In this document: positions 38,801-52,793 of the stretch, piece after piece | Layout of the letters: every line of letters starts with the position of its first letter | How positions within the stretch are numbered: position 1 is the first letter of the stretch | DNA from: Prunella strophiata | Taxonomy: Eukaryota > Chordata > Aves > Passeriformes > Prunellidae | NCBI GenBank assembly: GCA_036583965.1 | Contig: JAZBQD010000014.1 | Location: forward strand, 55,495,626-55,559,625 | Reading direction: 5' to 3' | Length of the DNA: 64,000 bases | Position numbers and translations under genes: made by a program | The notes under the pieces: generated by a model | Told to the model about the DNA's origin: nothing | Database searches by the model: none | Seen by the model: only the letters and a program-made list of their open reading frames with translations

Positions 38801-39507
38801 TAATTAAGATAGATCCTAGTCTTCTAAGTAGTTGCACAGGAAAGAAAATCAAGTCTGTGGAGATTCAAGATACATTCAGGGCCCATTCTGAGATTTCATT
38901 TTTTCCCAGATAAGAGTAATGCCCTAACTTATTGCACCTGATACTGCTATTGCATGTAATTGCTTAATGTTTTGTTGTATAATTAAGAATAATTTCCCCT
39001 ATATCTGACTATTTAAAACACAAGAGAAAGAAAAATAAATGTAAAACCCAACTGCAGTAAAAATAAACTGCAAGATTTCAGATTCCAAATGGAATTCTTA
39101 ATCAGAATTGGTACACAAAGGGGAATTCAAGACCAGAAAAAGATCAAAAAGTCAAGGATGTATGAGTAAATGTGGAAACAAGTAATTTGTACATAGAAAC
39201 CTAGTTCTAACCAATTTTTTCCTCCTTTATTACTTTAAAACATAATTCAAACTGCATATGTATAAATGACAAGGTGTTGGAGTCTTTTTTCTTTAACTAA
39301 TTTCTGCCTTGGTGTAAGCCAGTGTGAACTGCAAATCTCAGCTCCACAGAGCTGCTCCAAGGAGGACCTGCAGCTCCAAGGGGTTAGTTAATTGCTTCTG
39401 GAGGCCTCAATTGGTTACAGAAAGGAAATAACTGCAGGAATTCAGGATTGAACAAAGCTTTGCTTACTTGCATAAGCCAGGAAGTGGCTGTTATTCTATT
39501 ACTTTCC

Positions 39508-39624
39508 TAAAAAAATTAGAAGATATTTAAAAAAAGAAGGAAGAAAAAAAAAATGGCAAAAGAAAATTAAAATGAAAAAGAAAATTAAAAAAAAAAAAAA
39601 AAAAGAATTAGTAAGAAAAAAAAA
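39508..39624. repeat. Purine-rich low-complexity stretch
   Basis: About 115 bp of almost only A with scattered G, including an A18 run at 39587-39604. On the other strand it yields an F/L-rich false open frame of 128 codons. Confidence 0.9.
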
Positions 39625-40919
39625 TCCTTCTATGTTTTTACCAGCCTCTACATGTAAAATAAACCTAGTCTGTTTATAAAACAAACAGAATAGCCATAGG
39701 GGGAAAAATGTTATTGGAGGGATGCTGATATTCCTCTTGAGAAAGACAGGAATAAAAAGCACAGGTTTGTCTAAAAAGCTACTGACATTTGTTGGAGCCA
39801 GAAGCTGTATGTCAGGAAGGAACAAGTCTGTTGTGTTAGTAAAATATGTCACTGCAGGGAGCATGAAATCAGTTTGAAAGAACATGCAGATAAAGTCATA
39901 TATCAGAAGTAGATATAATATAGCTGCTCAGGTAAACAGCATTTTTAACTTCTCAGGCTTTCCTTTGTACTATCAAACCATTATCCTAGGATTACCTGAT
40001 TGCTATTCTAGAAGGACTTGAAAACTACTTAAAAATGAACAGCCTTTAAAAAAAGTCATCATACAAGTAGCCATCCTACTTTTATCAAGGTAGGCACTGC
40101 AAGATTCTGGGTTCAACAGCAGGTTTTGGGTAAAATTTGGTCCAGTAAGGGCCATGCAGGAAAGAGCTAACATACTGAAATTTTATTTTTTTGCATCCTG
40201 TTGATATGCCTCAGACCTTAAACTGCAGAAACAATAACCTCAAAGTCTCATTACCATCCACCAGGAACTATGTTATATCCTATGCAAAAAGAACTGTGTC
40301 ATTATTCTGTGCCTGTAGCAGGTTGCAAAACCTGAAGGCCAAAGTTGGCAGCTGAAGACAACAACTACCTAACACTATCCAGCCTTGTTAACATGCCATA
40401 TGCTAACTCATACCTATGTATGAATAAAAAATTCAAATCATGAAAATTTTCTGTCATTTTTGTAGGACAACTATTATCACAGTAAATAACCTCCTCTCCT
40501 GTTAAGTAGGTCTAAATGATTTCTTTAAAATAAGGCTGGTTATTTTCACTACTGCCTGTAAGACTATTCTTCCCTGTTCACAAAAAAAATCAAAAAAAAT
40601 AAAACAACAAAAAAACCCTAAAACATTTTCTTTCTAGTAATGGCACTGTAATGCAGTTGTTTTTTTGATAATCTAGATGGCAGGCTTACCCTGAAGTCTC
40701 CAGATAGCAGACAAAATGTTTTAGTAGCTAGGGCAGTTATTTTGCCATTTTTTTTTACGGAAAAAGTCCATAAACATTCTCCATTTAAAATAGAGTCTCT
40801 CAAGACTTTGTTATGCTGCACTTGCTGTGAACATATAGGTACAACAGCTCACATATAACCACAGGGAAATATAAACTTATCTTAGGAACACAGCAAAAGT
40901 AAACACTGGAAAAAAAGGG

Positions 40920-40958
<39 letters not shown>
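40920..40958. repeat. Poly(A) tract, 39 nt
   Basis: A run of 39 A preceded by AAAAAAGGG and followed by GAAAAGG. It reads as poly-F in the reverse frame, which explains a spurious 100-aa open frame there. Confidence 0.97.
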
Positions 40959-40960
<2 letters not shown>

Positions 40961-42367
40961 AAAGGAGCTCTGAGGTAGAACACTGTCCGTATCCAAGAAG
41001 GAAACAAATTTCAACAATTTTTAATGTTTTACTATACCTGAGAAGAAGTAGTCTCACTGAAAAATATATGACACTAATTAGAAGTATTATGGATGAATCC
41101 AAATCAGTCTCATACTGTGATCTTGCGCAGACAAAGGATCCTCAAGCCCAAAGCACCAACAGGCAGAATTTGCATCTCTTGTAGTGTGTCTGCAGTGATC
41201 ATAAAGGAAGTTTATGGTGCATGTGTTCAACTAATCTGATGCTAGCATGAGTGCTCAATTCAAGCACATCATCAGGACCTGAGCAGAACAGCTTGTACCT
41301 GCTGTGTCTGCTGTTTCTTCTTGCTTTGCTTTCACTGATCCCACCAGAGCACTTCCTCCACGTGTACAGCAGGGCTCAAGGAGGGCCTTCATTCAGGGGC
41401 TGTGCTGAGCCCGTGGCTACATTCAGCACACAAGCCTCACTGCTGCAGGTACAGCACCAAGGTAAGAGTTAAAAAGACAAATATAGTATGCAAAAGAAAT
41501 ATGTCCTTTCTCTTAGGCTAATATCAAGAAAGAGTGAACTTCAGACAGGCTCCTTAACTGATTAATTTGAGTGATGGCTTTCATTTTAAAGGTTTGGGAG
41601 CAGGGTTTTATGCAAGTGTGAAAGAGAAGCATGAGTATGCTGGCTATTATTCTCAGATGTTCTGCAGACTTGGAGGAGTGATTTTCTATCTGGGCCAGCT
41701 TCACTGCTGCATTTTCCATTTTTATCTGTTTTGCTCAAAATGACTTATGAAACAGGTGCATGCCGAAATGAAAAGTTTTCATGGAAAAAATCCATGATTT
41801 TTATATCCTTATTTCTAGTCCTCCAAGAATATAACCATTTATGGGATAAGATTCTCTTCTGCACAACTCAGAGGAGGGTGTCAGAAAAAGAGTTTTTAAG
41901 TTGCTCATGTATCCAAGGCTACCCAAAGAGACAGCAGTGAACGAGGACGACTGTCATCCCACCCACCTTTACCAATCAGTAAAGGGCTCAAGATTAGAGA
42001 TGTACACAATATCTCCTCCTATGTCCCATTAACCAGGAACAATGCCTTCCATTTACACACCTAAGTGTTCAACCACTGCACACTCACACTCCACAACTCT
42101 ACAACATATACAGGGGCTCCTGCTTAAAGAAAGTATGTCATGTATGTTCACACTAGGTGTAGAATTAATCTCAAGTTAGTGAAACTCTGAAAATATTTTA
42201 ACTGTACAAATTCATTTTCTTCTGGACTTAGTGGCTGCAAAAGAAACACAAACAAATCTATCAACAGAAGCAAAAATTATAAGGTATGATATGTGTTCAT
42301 ATCATAAAAGGCAATGTCACAAAGACTTTATACACTGATGACCTTTTAAAAAACTTTAAATGAACCT

Positions 42368-42384
42368 TTATTATTATTATTATT
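42368..42384. repeat. (TTA)n microsatellite
   Basis: About six trinucleotide copies, followed by CCC. Confidence 0.85.
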
Positions 42385-44839
42385 CCCTTTATAACAAGGT
42401 CCATCTTTTTATGTACTGCTTATCAGTTTTACTAGCTAATAAAAAGTTAAATTATGCCATCAATTTTGCAATGAATGCCTAATAAATAATACTTCCTTAG
42501 TTCAAGGTCCTTAATAAAAAGGAACAAAAATGATGCCTGACACCATTTTGCTCAGCATTTTGATGAACTAAATTTGCTATTACTCACAGTGTACCATCAT
42601 GAAATATGTTTTCTAAGATGTAGAATAGACTGCAGTTAAATTTTCTGAACACAAGCAAACTTGCATAAATTTACACACACATATACACACACAGATATTC
42701 TTCACAGAAGGGTGTGTTGAAGATTATGCAGAAGGCAATGCTTCTGATATTGACCATAAGATATAAGCAATTTGCCATGGTTCCTCACAGAATACTGTTT
42801 TACTAGTAACACGGAGTGAATCACTAAGCCTGCTCTTTATCATACCACAGTCGGTGGTGTAATATCATTACAATACACAACTTTTAGTCCAACTCAGAGA
42901 AAAAACTTATAGCAGAAACTACCTAAGAATTCCCACTTATTTCTAAGGGAATGCAAAAATAAAAAAAGTCAGCTCCAAGTCTGATGTTGGCTATACTTTG
43001 CATTGTTTGTTCCCATCTACCTGCTAGAACTTTAACACCACAGTGCTGACTGTAGACAATGTTTCAGTGTTCTGAGTGTGTCTGGTGGATGACACTAAAT
43101 TTTCCTCCTTAATTTGGGATTAAGTGCATCAGAAACAATTACAAACTACACTTCATCTTTCATCAGATAAGACCCTACTAAGGAAAGCTAAGTTGTGAGA
43201 TTTGATCAGCTCCATGGGTCATACTGAAGTAGCACTGACCAAAATTTTCTGGAGCAGAGGACAAAAAGAAAACTCTCAAGGTAAAGAGCACTGAATGTAA
43301 CTAAATGCTGCTCCTCAAACAGAGGAAAAGCTGAAGGAAAACTGTTGACATAGTGGAAAATCATTAGTCTTTTCTGCCTTCCTATCGGTGAATATATTTC
43401 AGTTGTTTAGATCAGTGGTACTGATCTTGTGCTCCTGAGGTAATGGTATGTAAGCAGGAGAAAGTATAAAACTCACAGAGAGGAGAATGATCCCACAGGG
43501 ATGAGTAAGACAGCAGTAAAGCAAGATTTATTGAATGAATGTTTGCACTCACCAGATGTAATAAAACTTGAATGATATCAAGCAACTAATGTACATATAT
43601 GAGATATACATGGTCATGTTGATCACTTATGGCCTGCCCTTCCTATTTTAATTTTCCCAATGGCAATATAGAAACCTGAATGAAAACTGAGGATAAGCTG
43701 ATAGGAACAAGAACAGAAAAGCTAGCAATAATATTTCATTAAAAAAGGGTTTCTGAAAGGCCATGTAACCTTCTGCCTAAATGCCTCAAATCCAAAATGT
43801 ATTAGGTTCAAACAAAATAAAGTTATTTTAATTAGGTATGGGTAATCAGAATTTATACAGCAACAGCTAAAGAGAGAGTGATTATGACACTGAGACAAAT
43901 CCAATCGTTCAGATCAAAGATTGGGCAAGCTATCTCTACAGAAAATAGGCCAACACAAGTATGTATTACCTAAGGGGCAAGTAAGCGTAGTGAACTGAAT
44001 GATTAACCACAGCTGTAACTATGCATCACATTATTTGTGTGTATGTTGATGCATAAACATGGATATTTTGGTCTGATATGAGGTGGACAGAGGGACACAG
44101 TAATTTTGTAATAAAGAGAACATCACAACCGCATTGCAAGAGAAACATGAGCCTATTTATATACAGAAAGCAGTGACTGTGTTTTTTATCATTGAATTTA
44201 AGGAATGTATTAAATAATGATTACATAGTCTTTGTTCTAAACAGGTGTGGCAATGAAAAAACTAGGATTCAGTGTCTGAGGTTGTCATATATCTTCTGCA
44301 CTAGCTAACCATTTTGCTCTTGTTAACAGGAGTATAGAACACTGCAGTGAAACTACACCACCATCAAACTCACAGTAGCCCAGAGCTGAAGCCATAAAGA
44401 TGCAGTATTAATCAGAATTCAGTTCTTTTAATCTGCTAAAACCTAATGAATTAAAGAACTACAATCCTTCCCTAGTCTTAAGTGAAAACAGTAGTACATT
44501 TACTGCACAACATGAATCTTTTCACAATGACTAATCCCATTCCCAATAAAATCAATTGAAGTTTTACCACTAACTACATGGACCAAAAAAAAAAAAATCA
44601 ACAGCATAAAAGTCTCCACACTCCCAGCATCAGTCCTTTAGCAAATTTGTGTTACATCTTAAATAACTGTCATTCTAATCAAAGACATATGTCAAATGAA
44701 TTCTTAAGCCAACTGAAAGCTCTGTTGTAAGAACCATTCACTTTGTATGACTTTGTATGCACCACAAGTCATGGCAGCAGCTCAGAAGGTGCCTCGAGAT
44801 CAGGAGGCAGAGGTACCTGTAAAACCAGAGGCACACTTG

Positions 44840-44889
44840 TTCAGTGTTGCACTTGGAACCCATTCCAACCTAAATCATTCTATGATTAA
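44840..44889 (+). mobile_element. CR1 3' terminal tip (sense)
   Basis: CCATTCCAACCTAAATCATT followed by CTATGATT is the usual bird CR1 3' terminus. Only about 50 bp are recognisable. The GC-richer 80 bp before it may belong to the same copy, but I could not align them. Confidence 0.6.
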
Positions 44890-45478
44890 ATGATTTTAAT
44901 AATGTCCCAGAATACACTAGTGTACACTGTGGTAAAAACAAGTACACACAGTATCTATACTCTTGTATGCATAGCTGTTGATATTTTAGTCTCTAAAACA
45001 CGTTAGACATACCACATCTATTCCAGCAATTTCAAGTAGACAATTTCTATTTGCTACTGCCTCCCAATTTCAGATATTAGTATCAATTTTCTGTAACACA
45101 GCTTCTCTGTTGATATGAGATAAGTGTATTCCAAAGTTATTACATTTAATGCCTGCTTTCTGGTGTCTTCAATCAAATGAAGCTGGTCACTGTTGGAGAA
45201 GCAAGCACAGTAATAGATCCAAAGACCTAATAAGAGTATATTATACAAATAAACTATTTCTGAAAATGCTAAAATCCTTACGAGAATACAGAACTACATG
45301 TATCAATGATCTAAATACTGTATATATGTAGTATCTGCATCTATAATGCAGAATATAATTTGTGAATACCTAGAAATTGTAGCAGTATATTCCATACTCA
45401 AAAAATTTTGAGATGTACAGATTTAGTCTGTACAGATCCCTCAGTAGAACTTTCCAATGCCCAGCAAATAGATACTTC

Positions 45479-45730
45479 CACTCAGCTTGGTGTCATCTGT
45501 GAACTTACACTTGATGCCATCATCCAGATCATCAATAAAGACACTGAACAGAGCCAGGCCCAACACTGATCCCTGGGGACACCTCTAGTGATAAGGTGCC
45601 AACTGGATGCAACACCATTCACCACCACTCTCTGGGATCAGCCATCCAGACAGTTCTTAACCCAGGAAAGGGGCCACCTGTGGGCAGCCAGCTTTTCCAG
45701 AAGTGACATGGAAAATGGCATTTAATGGTT
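45479..45730 (-). pseudogene. CR1 reverse-transcriptase fragment (antisense)
   Basis: Read on the minus strand the segment gives [22 protein letters not shown] and then FTDDTKL, so the RT core is present with FADD changed to FTDD. Upstream, in the same orientation, are the residues around the LLEKL, N-W-L and V-N-G-V stretches. An in-frame stop occurs near the CPQGSV motif. The fragment has no 3' UTR and no 5' part, and is surrounded by AT-rich unique intron. Confidence 0.85.
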
Positions 45731-46114
45731 CCTTTTTCCACTTCCTACTAATTAGCCTTTTCACCCAGCCTAGCAGTAAAGACACAAAAGTCAAGACTGG
45801 ATTTGTTTAACCCTTCACATAAACTTATGCATTGTAAGGCAAATGTTATAAAACCTAGACACTCTTTCTCATCTCTTTTAAACATTACATAACTGATATC
45901 TTGTATCCTCTCCTACACAGAGAGAGTTTCATAGTGGTTACTGAGATTGTATATACATTCTTACACACATAAAATTCATGGCTATACACACAAACACAGA
46001 TTCATATCCCACCCTATCCTGTCCTGGGATAAGCCATGTCTCAAGTTCTTTTGCCTCCCTCATACTAGAAAATCCACTGATAATAGTTACTGCATGATCA
46101 GTATGCAACTGGGG

Positions 46115-46154
46115 AAAAAAAAAAAAAAAAAAAAAAAGAAAGAAAAAGAAACAG
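46115..46154. repeat. A23 tract and A-rich tail
   Basis: Twenty-three A after GGGG, then GAAAGAAAAAGAAA, giving a purine-only stretch of about 40 bp. Confidence 0.94.
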
Positions 46155-47600
46155 TAAAAAAGAGAAAACCCTCAAGCTGTCTAGGCAACCAATCCTTTCC
46201 ACATTGCAACAACTTTCAAGTAAAGACACTTTCCTGGAGTTGGTGAAAAATTAGAATCTTTGCCAAAGTCCCTTGACAAAGGAAAGGGATTTTGATATTT
46301 AAGCCCTAAACACAAAGTAGAACCAGCAAAACATAAAAGAAAACAAATCTATTTAATAATCTGATCAATTTTACCTTCCATTTTTCCAGTGATGGGGCTG
46401 TATCCAGTGACAGTGTAAACATTTTACTTTGCACAATACAAGAGCCACAATAGAAGAGTGTAATTAGTGCTGGAAAGACATTCTTGAGGAAGTACTTTGA
46501 TTTCAAAAGACTGTTGGAGTGATTGTCACCCCTGCTGTGCCTGGATTCTCTCTTGATGTGCATAAAGTGTGAATGCAGAACGCATTATTATGAAACTCAC
46601 TCGTCCTTGCATTTGTGTGCTCATTGCTTTGCCATCTTGTGGTAACCAAAAATAGAAACCTACAGAGCAGCATATCATTCACACTAGAATAATGCTGCTG
46701 TATTTTTTAATGAATTCTTCAATACACTTGCTGGAAATCTACAACTCAAACCATGTTCTGCATTTTTTCATTTATTTAACAAATGTGCAGTCATTTTCCT
46801 TTTAAGATTGAGATCACTGGAAAATACAAACTCTTGTCTAAACATTAAAAATAAGCACAAACATTAAATAATTTAATGCTGCATGAATGGCTTCCAAAGA
46901 ACTTTCTAAAATACACTATGAGATCTTTTGTTTAAAGGAAGTAAAGTGATTCTATTCTCTCAGCACATATAAAAGCTATACCTGTATAAAAATTGTCCAA
47001 CAACAGGACAGTTTAATGTGTTATAAAGGAAATTGGATTTGGACTTCATAAACTAGTCAATAATTATTTATTGAACAAAGTATTTTGCTGGCTTTAGTTT
47101 GGGGCTTCTCCTTTAAATCATGGGAAAAAGTAAATATAAAACATCTACCCCTTCTAACTTTAACTTTTAAAAGAAGTAGCACATTTTTGAGTTAGCAGTC
47201 CCAAGGGAGAGAAGATGAGCCCTTCTGTTGCTAAGCAAGAGTTTGCCAGTTATTTCAAGCTTTAGCTGAGTACAAGCAATAATCACTACTGCCTGAAATA
47301 TATTGGAATGAAAGTACATGGGACCATTCATGACACTTCATCAGCATGCAGGAGGCAAACAGAGTGACTGCAGTGATTGAATACAGGCTCAGAACTACTG
47401 GCTTTAATCTCCATCTCATTCATTCAGCCTTTACTTTTGGCACAGCTGTATGATAAACATTCTGACATTTCTTCCTTGCCCACCCTCCCTTGGAATCCCT
47501 TGGAATGATTGCTGTGTGTATGTTTGTTATGTATTTAAGATCATCAGGTTTGTTTTTTCTTTCTTTGCGGTTTTGGTTCCAGCCCCTTCTCCGCCACCCT

Positions 47601-47607
47601 CCCCCCC

Positions 47608-47638
<31 letters not shown>

Positions 47639-47649
47639 AAAAAAAAAAA
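47601..47649. repeat. C28 tract joined to A21 tract
   Basis: Twenty-eight C are followed directly by twenty-one A, preceded by a C-rich lead-in (CCCCTTCTCCGCCACCCT). On the minus (gene-sense) strand this reads T21G28, a run that could form G-quadruplexes. Exact lengths in such homopolymers are often wrong in assemblies. Confidence 0.95.
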
Positions 47650-49934
47650 GACAATGAATGCCTGGGTATGGGTAATCTCCATGTTTATGATTGTTATAAT
47701 CAAAACACCTTTATTTTTTTGAAGGAAAACAAAGTCATGTTCACTTTGCCTCTGTGGATATCTTAAATGAAAAAAAAAAAGCTAAATTCACAATTAATAC
47801 TAATTCTTCCTACTACCTTCTATGCAAAATCACATCTGTACAGTGAATGCATATGTTTATAAAAAAGGTATAACTGGCTTATAACAGCATTATATAGAAT
47901 TCTATCATTACTGGTGCTAAAAAAATTCTGATGTTAAAGAGAATACAGTTTGTTACTCCACAATGGGTCTTTTATTTGATTTCTTTTCTGCTTGTTTGGA
48001 TTGTTTGGGTTTTGTTTTGCTTTTTTGCTGTACATCACTTATCTTGACAAGAAGAGCCCATATGCAGTTCCATATCACCAGTTCCTTAAATCTGCCTTGG
48101 CTTTGCAGAAGCCTCAGAACCACAGGGTTCTGAGGATCCTGAATACCTTAAGGCCTAATTGGTACCTTAAACATACTACAGTAAACCTAATGATTTATAC
48201 ATAAACCCAGTAAGCACAAGCAACCTCTGCAACTGGGTAACAACCATTACAGTGGAGTGATGGTGGTGTCAAAAAACAACTTTTTGTTTTATATTTTATA
48301 TTACTCCTTTCTCATATTAAAATACCTAAGAGTTTTGGGGAAATCTGCCTAGTCTACTTACAGAAGTTGAGTTGACTTCTTCTGCTCAGTATGCCAGACT
48401 CTTTGAATTCACAAATCTGCTGCACAAAACTATCTGCTTTTCACTCATTTTGTGCTGAAATTGATGCTGTATGATCACTAAAATAGTTTTAATTAAATTG
48501 AAAAGATACTCTTATTACAAACAAAACACTATAAAGAACATATGCAATACTCTCCACTCCAATATAGGAAAGTATTTGCAGTTTTGCTGACTGATGACGT
48601 GGCCATTCCTTAATGTCCAGAGGTAAGTGGGATAGAGCTCTGCAGAAGACTGGTTCTACAGTGCCTGTTACTGATATAAAGATGCCTTTTCTCTCACACT
48701 AGCTTTTCCTGCTGCTAAACAGTTTCTGAGCAGTCAACATAATGAAAATGAAGAAAGAGAGAGAAAAAAAACACCTACACCCTTTCCAGGCAACAAGCAA
48801 CACCATCTCTCTCAACTAAGTAAAGAGGAATTGATACACTGCATTGAAATCTGGAGACAGCAAACAGATCAATGAGAGAAGGAGATAGATGAACTTTGCA
48901 GGTTTCCAGGGAGATGCAGAAATATCCTTGGAATAGCTAAAATACATCTTTTAAAGAAAAAAATATTTTATTAACTACAATGCCATCTAAAGAACGAGAC
49001 CTAAAATAGGTCTCCAGAAGACAAGGCAAATCCTGTGCTGTACTTAAGTAGCAGCAAACTCCTAAGAATTCTACCATCCTATGCACTTTTAAGGATCAGG
49101 TTTCATTAGTTATTCATTTCAATCAGGAAAAAACCAAACTCTCAAATACAAAAAAAAAAAAAGCCACCAAATTGGCCTGACATGTGAGACATGGAAATCT
49201 AAGCACCAACAAAGAAGTACAACACACAGTGAGACACACTGATCTCACTACCTGTATGTTGTTATGGAAAAGGGAGCTAGGATGGCTACATCTACACTGT
49301 AGTGCAAATACATTGAACAGTCAGCCAAAGACTAATACCAGTATATTTGTTCAAAACTTTCTTGCTGTGACTGTTCTATCTTTCCTGAAAACAACCATTC
49401 ACTAGTAGCAGTTGGTCAGCAATACTGAATTATTTGACTATACCAGCTCACATTATGATTTTTATTATTTATTTAAAAACAGAATATCACTGCTAAAAAA
49501 ACACCACAATTTCCAGGGACCTCTTCAAAATGTTCACACTGGCTTCTTAATTCAATTTTCTTCTTAATTAAAAACAACAGTTTTCCTGACAAGAAGTTTA
49601 ATGTACTACCAAACAAATAAAAGCAAACAAAAGCAGAAAAAATAAACCAAAATTGCCCAATAGGGTGCACAATCTGATTTATTTATGATAGCTATGAAAA
49701 AAAAAACAAAACTATTCTCTTCTCTTGAGACATATGTATCCTAAAGAAACCATTCTATCAACTATTCTTATTTTTAATGTAGAAGTTATTCAGGATGTAT
49801 TTTAACTGGTGGGCTAACAGACTAAACAGACTGTAGAAAAGGAAAGCTGACAAGTGATTGCAGGCAACATAGGAGCTTACTGGAAATATAAATGATGAAT
49901 ATCACAGGAGACATCATCAGTGCATTGTGATCTG

Positions 49935-49937
<3 letters not shown>

Positions 49938-49969
<32 letters not shown>

Positions 49970-50041
49970 TATTTTTTCAATTGCTGTGAAGTTAGATCTT
50001 ACTTTTAGCACCATCAGGCCTGCTCTTTTTTTTTTTTTTTT
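49938..50041. repeat. A29 tract and nearby T16 tract
   Basis: A run of 29 A (49938-49966) is followed 60 bp later by 16 T (50026-50041). The two could pair as a long-loop hairpin, but each is plain homopolymer. Confidence 0.9.
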
Positions 50042-52375
50042 CACCTCACTTCCTCATTAAATGTAGGGCAAGAGCAACCTTGCTTCCCAATGTCAGGATT
50101 TATGAATTCCCATTCACAGTGTCCAAAGATTTGCAAGACAACCATGCTGACCTTGGTTAAATAGGAAATCACTCTGAATGAGTTTAATGAGGATTTGAAG
50201 AAATGTCCTTGGAGGTGTAGCCTGAATGAAAATGTAATAATGTCTACATTTTGCCTTGTACCTTATGAGGAAGTAAGAAACAAATTTTATTCAGCATTTT
50301 GCACTTGCTACTCTCAATCTCACTGAAGCTGCTTAAACAAAACTAATAGAAATTGGCTCAATGAGGCATTATTCCTTTAATCTGCAGTACTTAGTTCTAT
50401 TGTTTTATTCTGACTTCAAAAATTATGTATTAAGACAAGAGAACAGTAAGTAGTATCACTGTGGGTAAACTTATCAGACTTTAGAGGCAGCAGATGATTG
50501 TTTGTGTCTGAAATGCTTCTTTTGATTTTAGCTGAGAAGTTTTGATGGTTTTTACTGCTCTTCTGTTGATTTTTTTTTTAATGTTTTAGGAAGATGGTGT
50601 GTTTTTGCTAAAACATACATCAATGTTCCACTGAAATTTAGACACATATTCTGCCTTTACAATAAAGTAACTCATCAACAAAAACATTTTCCCCCCTTTT
50701 AATACACTTCAGGCATGTGGTCTCATTTTTCATGTTCTGTTTTTGGATGTCAAGGGTGACAAATGACATCAGTCTGAATTTCAACTAGTATTGCACAGAT
50801 GTGTCAATATCAATGACACGAGAGATGTTTGCAATAAACTTGTTGCTAAATCTTAGTTAGCCACACAAAGCTAAGGAACTAATTTGTGTAAGATACAGCA
50901 CAAAGACACATGCTTATCAGAGAACAATCAAGTCAGATGTCATATAACGAGCTTTGGTGCATAAGAATTCAGAGACCAGAATGTTCCACAGTATTGCTCG
51001 GGAACACAGCAGGGTCTTTCCACTGACTTCAGAAAGAACTGTAAGACCCACTATGATTCTACTCTCTGCTCATATAAACTAGTCCAAATTCAGTGTTGAG
51101 AGATTCACACCTCCAACACAAATGGTTTATTTTACTTTTTAACAGATCCTTCTATGGTACTTATTTACACATCCCCATAAAGAGTTTGAAAAGATCACCA
51201 AAATGGTGAAATTTGAATGTGATCTTGTTCTGCAACTGTTTGGACTGCTTTCTACTGCTCCAGTGCCTGACCAGAAGAGTGAAAATAAAACTTCCACCTC
51301 TGTGTAATAAGCCAGAAAATAAACATCTGAATCAGTCAAATGCTAACCTATATTCTGCAGGTATAAGTTTGAAGACCACATGCTAGGAGAAAAACTTTTA
51401 AGCGGAAGCTGCTGCCAACCTTAGCTGGAATAACCTGTGTTCTTTAGACTTCACAGCTTGTCTCTTGAAAGTTCTCTGGCAACATGTGCTTTTTCACATT
51501 TGTCATCTAAATCACAGATCCAAATGTAAAATATAACATTAAGGAACAGTAAGAGCATTTGCGACACTCCTTGGAGAAATCAGGTACAGAGAAGGCAATG
51601 ACTGTATTACACAGAAATATAAGCAGCCCCTAATGTGACTTTGGTACACTAATTTAATTAAGAAAGATCAGTTGTCCTTCCTACCATCAGTGCACAGCAC
51701 TGATACTGTGCTTTTCAGAAAACTTTGCTGTCCCTAGGTAACAACGCAACAAGATACATGACAGTTTGGCACAGTAGTTCAAACCACATACTGTTACCCT
51801 AATTATTCACAATGCTGTACAAGTGCAGGCAAAGAAGTATGAATACTGACTCCTCAAATTGTGTGTTCCACTGATTGTGAAATGCAAAGCAAGAAACATA
51901 TTTACCTTTCATCTGTGACACTGAAACAGCTCGACTAAAGAACTTAAACCAAAAATTTCCAGGTTGTTTGGACTAATTTCTCACTGTACTCTACAAAATT
52001 CTCTGCAAAAACTCAGTACACATGAAGTGTAGGCCTACCACAAAAAGTTTATTCAGAATATGGGTCAGGTTTTGCAGAATTTTATATAAAATCAGGCAAT
52101 CCCTTTGCCATGAAATAATAATACAGAACATTATATTGCTGAGTTATTAAATCTGATGCTCAGATAAGAAATTAGCTGATGTTGAGGAAATTCCTCATAC
52201 AAAGGACTGATGATGTGGCAACATTTATGCGTACTCCATGTAGAAAAAAAAATATGCAAAATACATGGCATGATGCCTTACACAACCAATTTTTCATCAG
52301 AGTGAGATAGTCCATATGAGTTTTGCACTTCCTAAACTGTCCAGGATCACTTCATCATAACAAAGAAAACTTTTT

Positions 52376-52418
52376 AAAAAAAAAAACAAAAAAACAAAAA
52401 AACAATTAAAAAAAAAAT
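52376..52418. repeat. A-rich (A7C)n-like stretch
   Basis: Runs of six to eight A separated by single C or TT. Simple repeat. Confidence 0.9.
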
Positions 52419-52777
52419 TGTGCTATGGAATGACAGCCTTTAAAACTGTCAATATCATCAATGAACAGTTCTTTCATCAACAAAAATTATCCCAAATACT
52501 TTTCAGAAACAATGAGAACTAAAATGAAATAAAATTTTGCAAAATGCTTGAAAGGCATTGCAGCTGCAAATCCAACTACATGCTTGCCATAAAACCACAT
52601 ATGCTAGTATGCATCTCACTGAGTACTACTCTCCAAATTTATTCAAAAGTCACATACAGAGTACAAATCTCACAAATACTTAACTGCTTTATGAGACATA
52701 AAGCATATAAAATTTCACATCAGTCACCTTTCTTGTGTTTTTTTTTTCTTTCTTTTCCCCAACAGCAATTTAATAAC

Positions 52778-52793
52778 ATATATATATATATAT
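52778..52793. repeat. Short (TA)n microsatellite
   Basis: Eight dinucleotide copies. Similar short TA runs occur near 3540 and 36630. Confidence 0.85.

Larger units (their letters stand above)
32893..44839. other. Intronic, no gene seen
   Basis: AT-rich upstream intron with purine-rich runs at 39508-39624 and 40914-40965. The GC-richer patch at 41250-41465 gives a leucine-rich frame but no family similarity. No first exon was recognised. Confidence 0.55.

Noticed and set aside
39499..39885. A 128-codon phenylalanine-rich minus-strand frame
   Set aside because: Product of the purine-rich low-complexity tract.
40800..41102. A 100-codon minus-strand frame
   Set aside because: Most of it translates the A39 tract as poly-phenylalanine.
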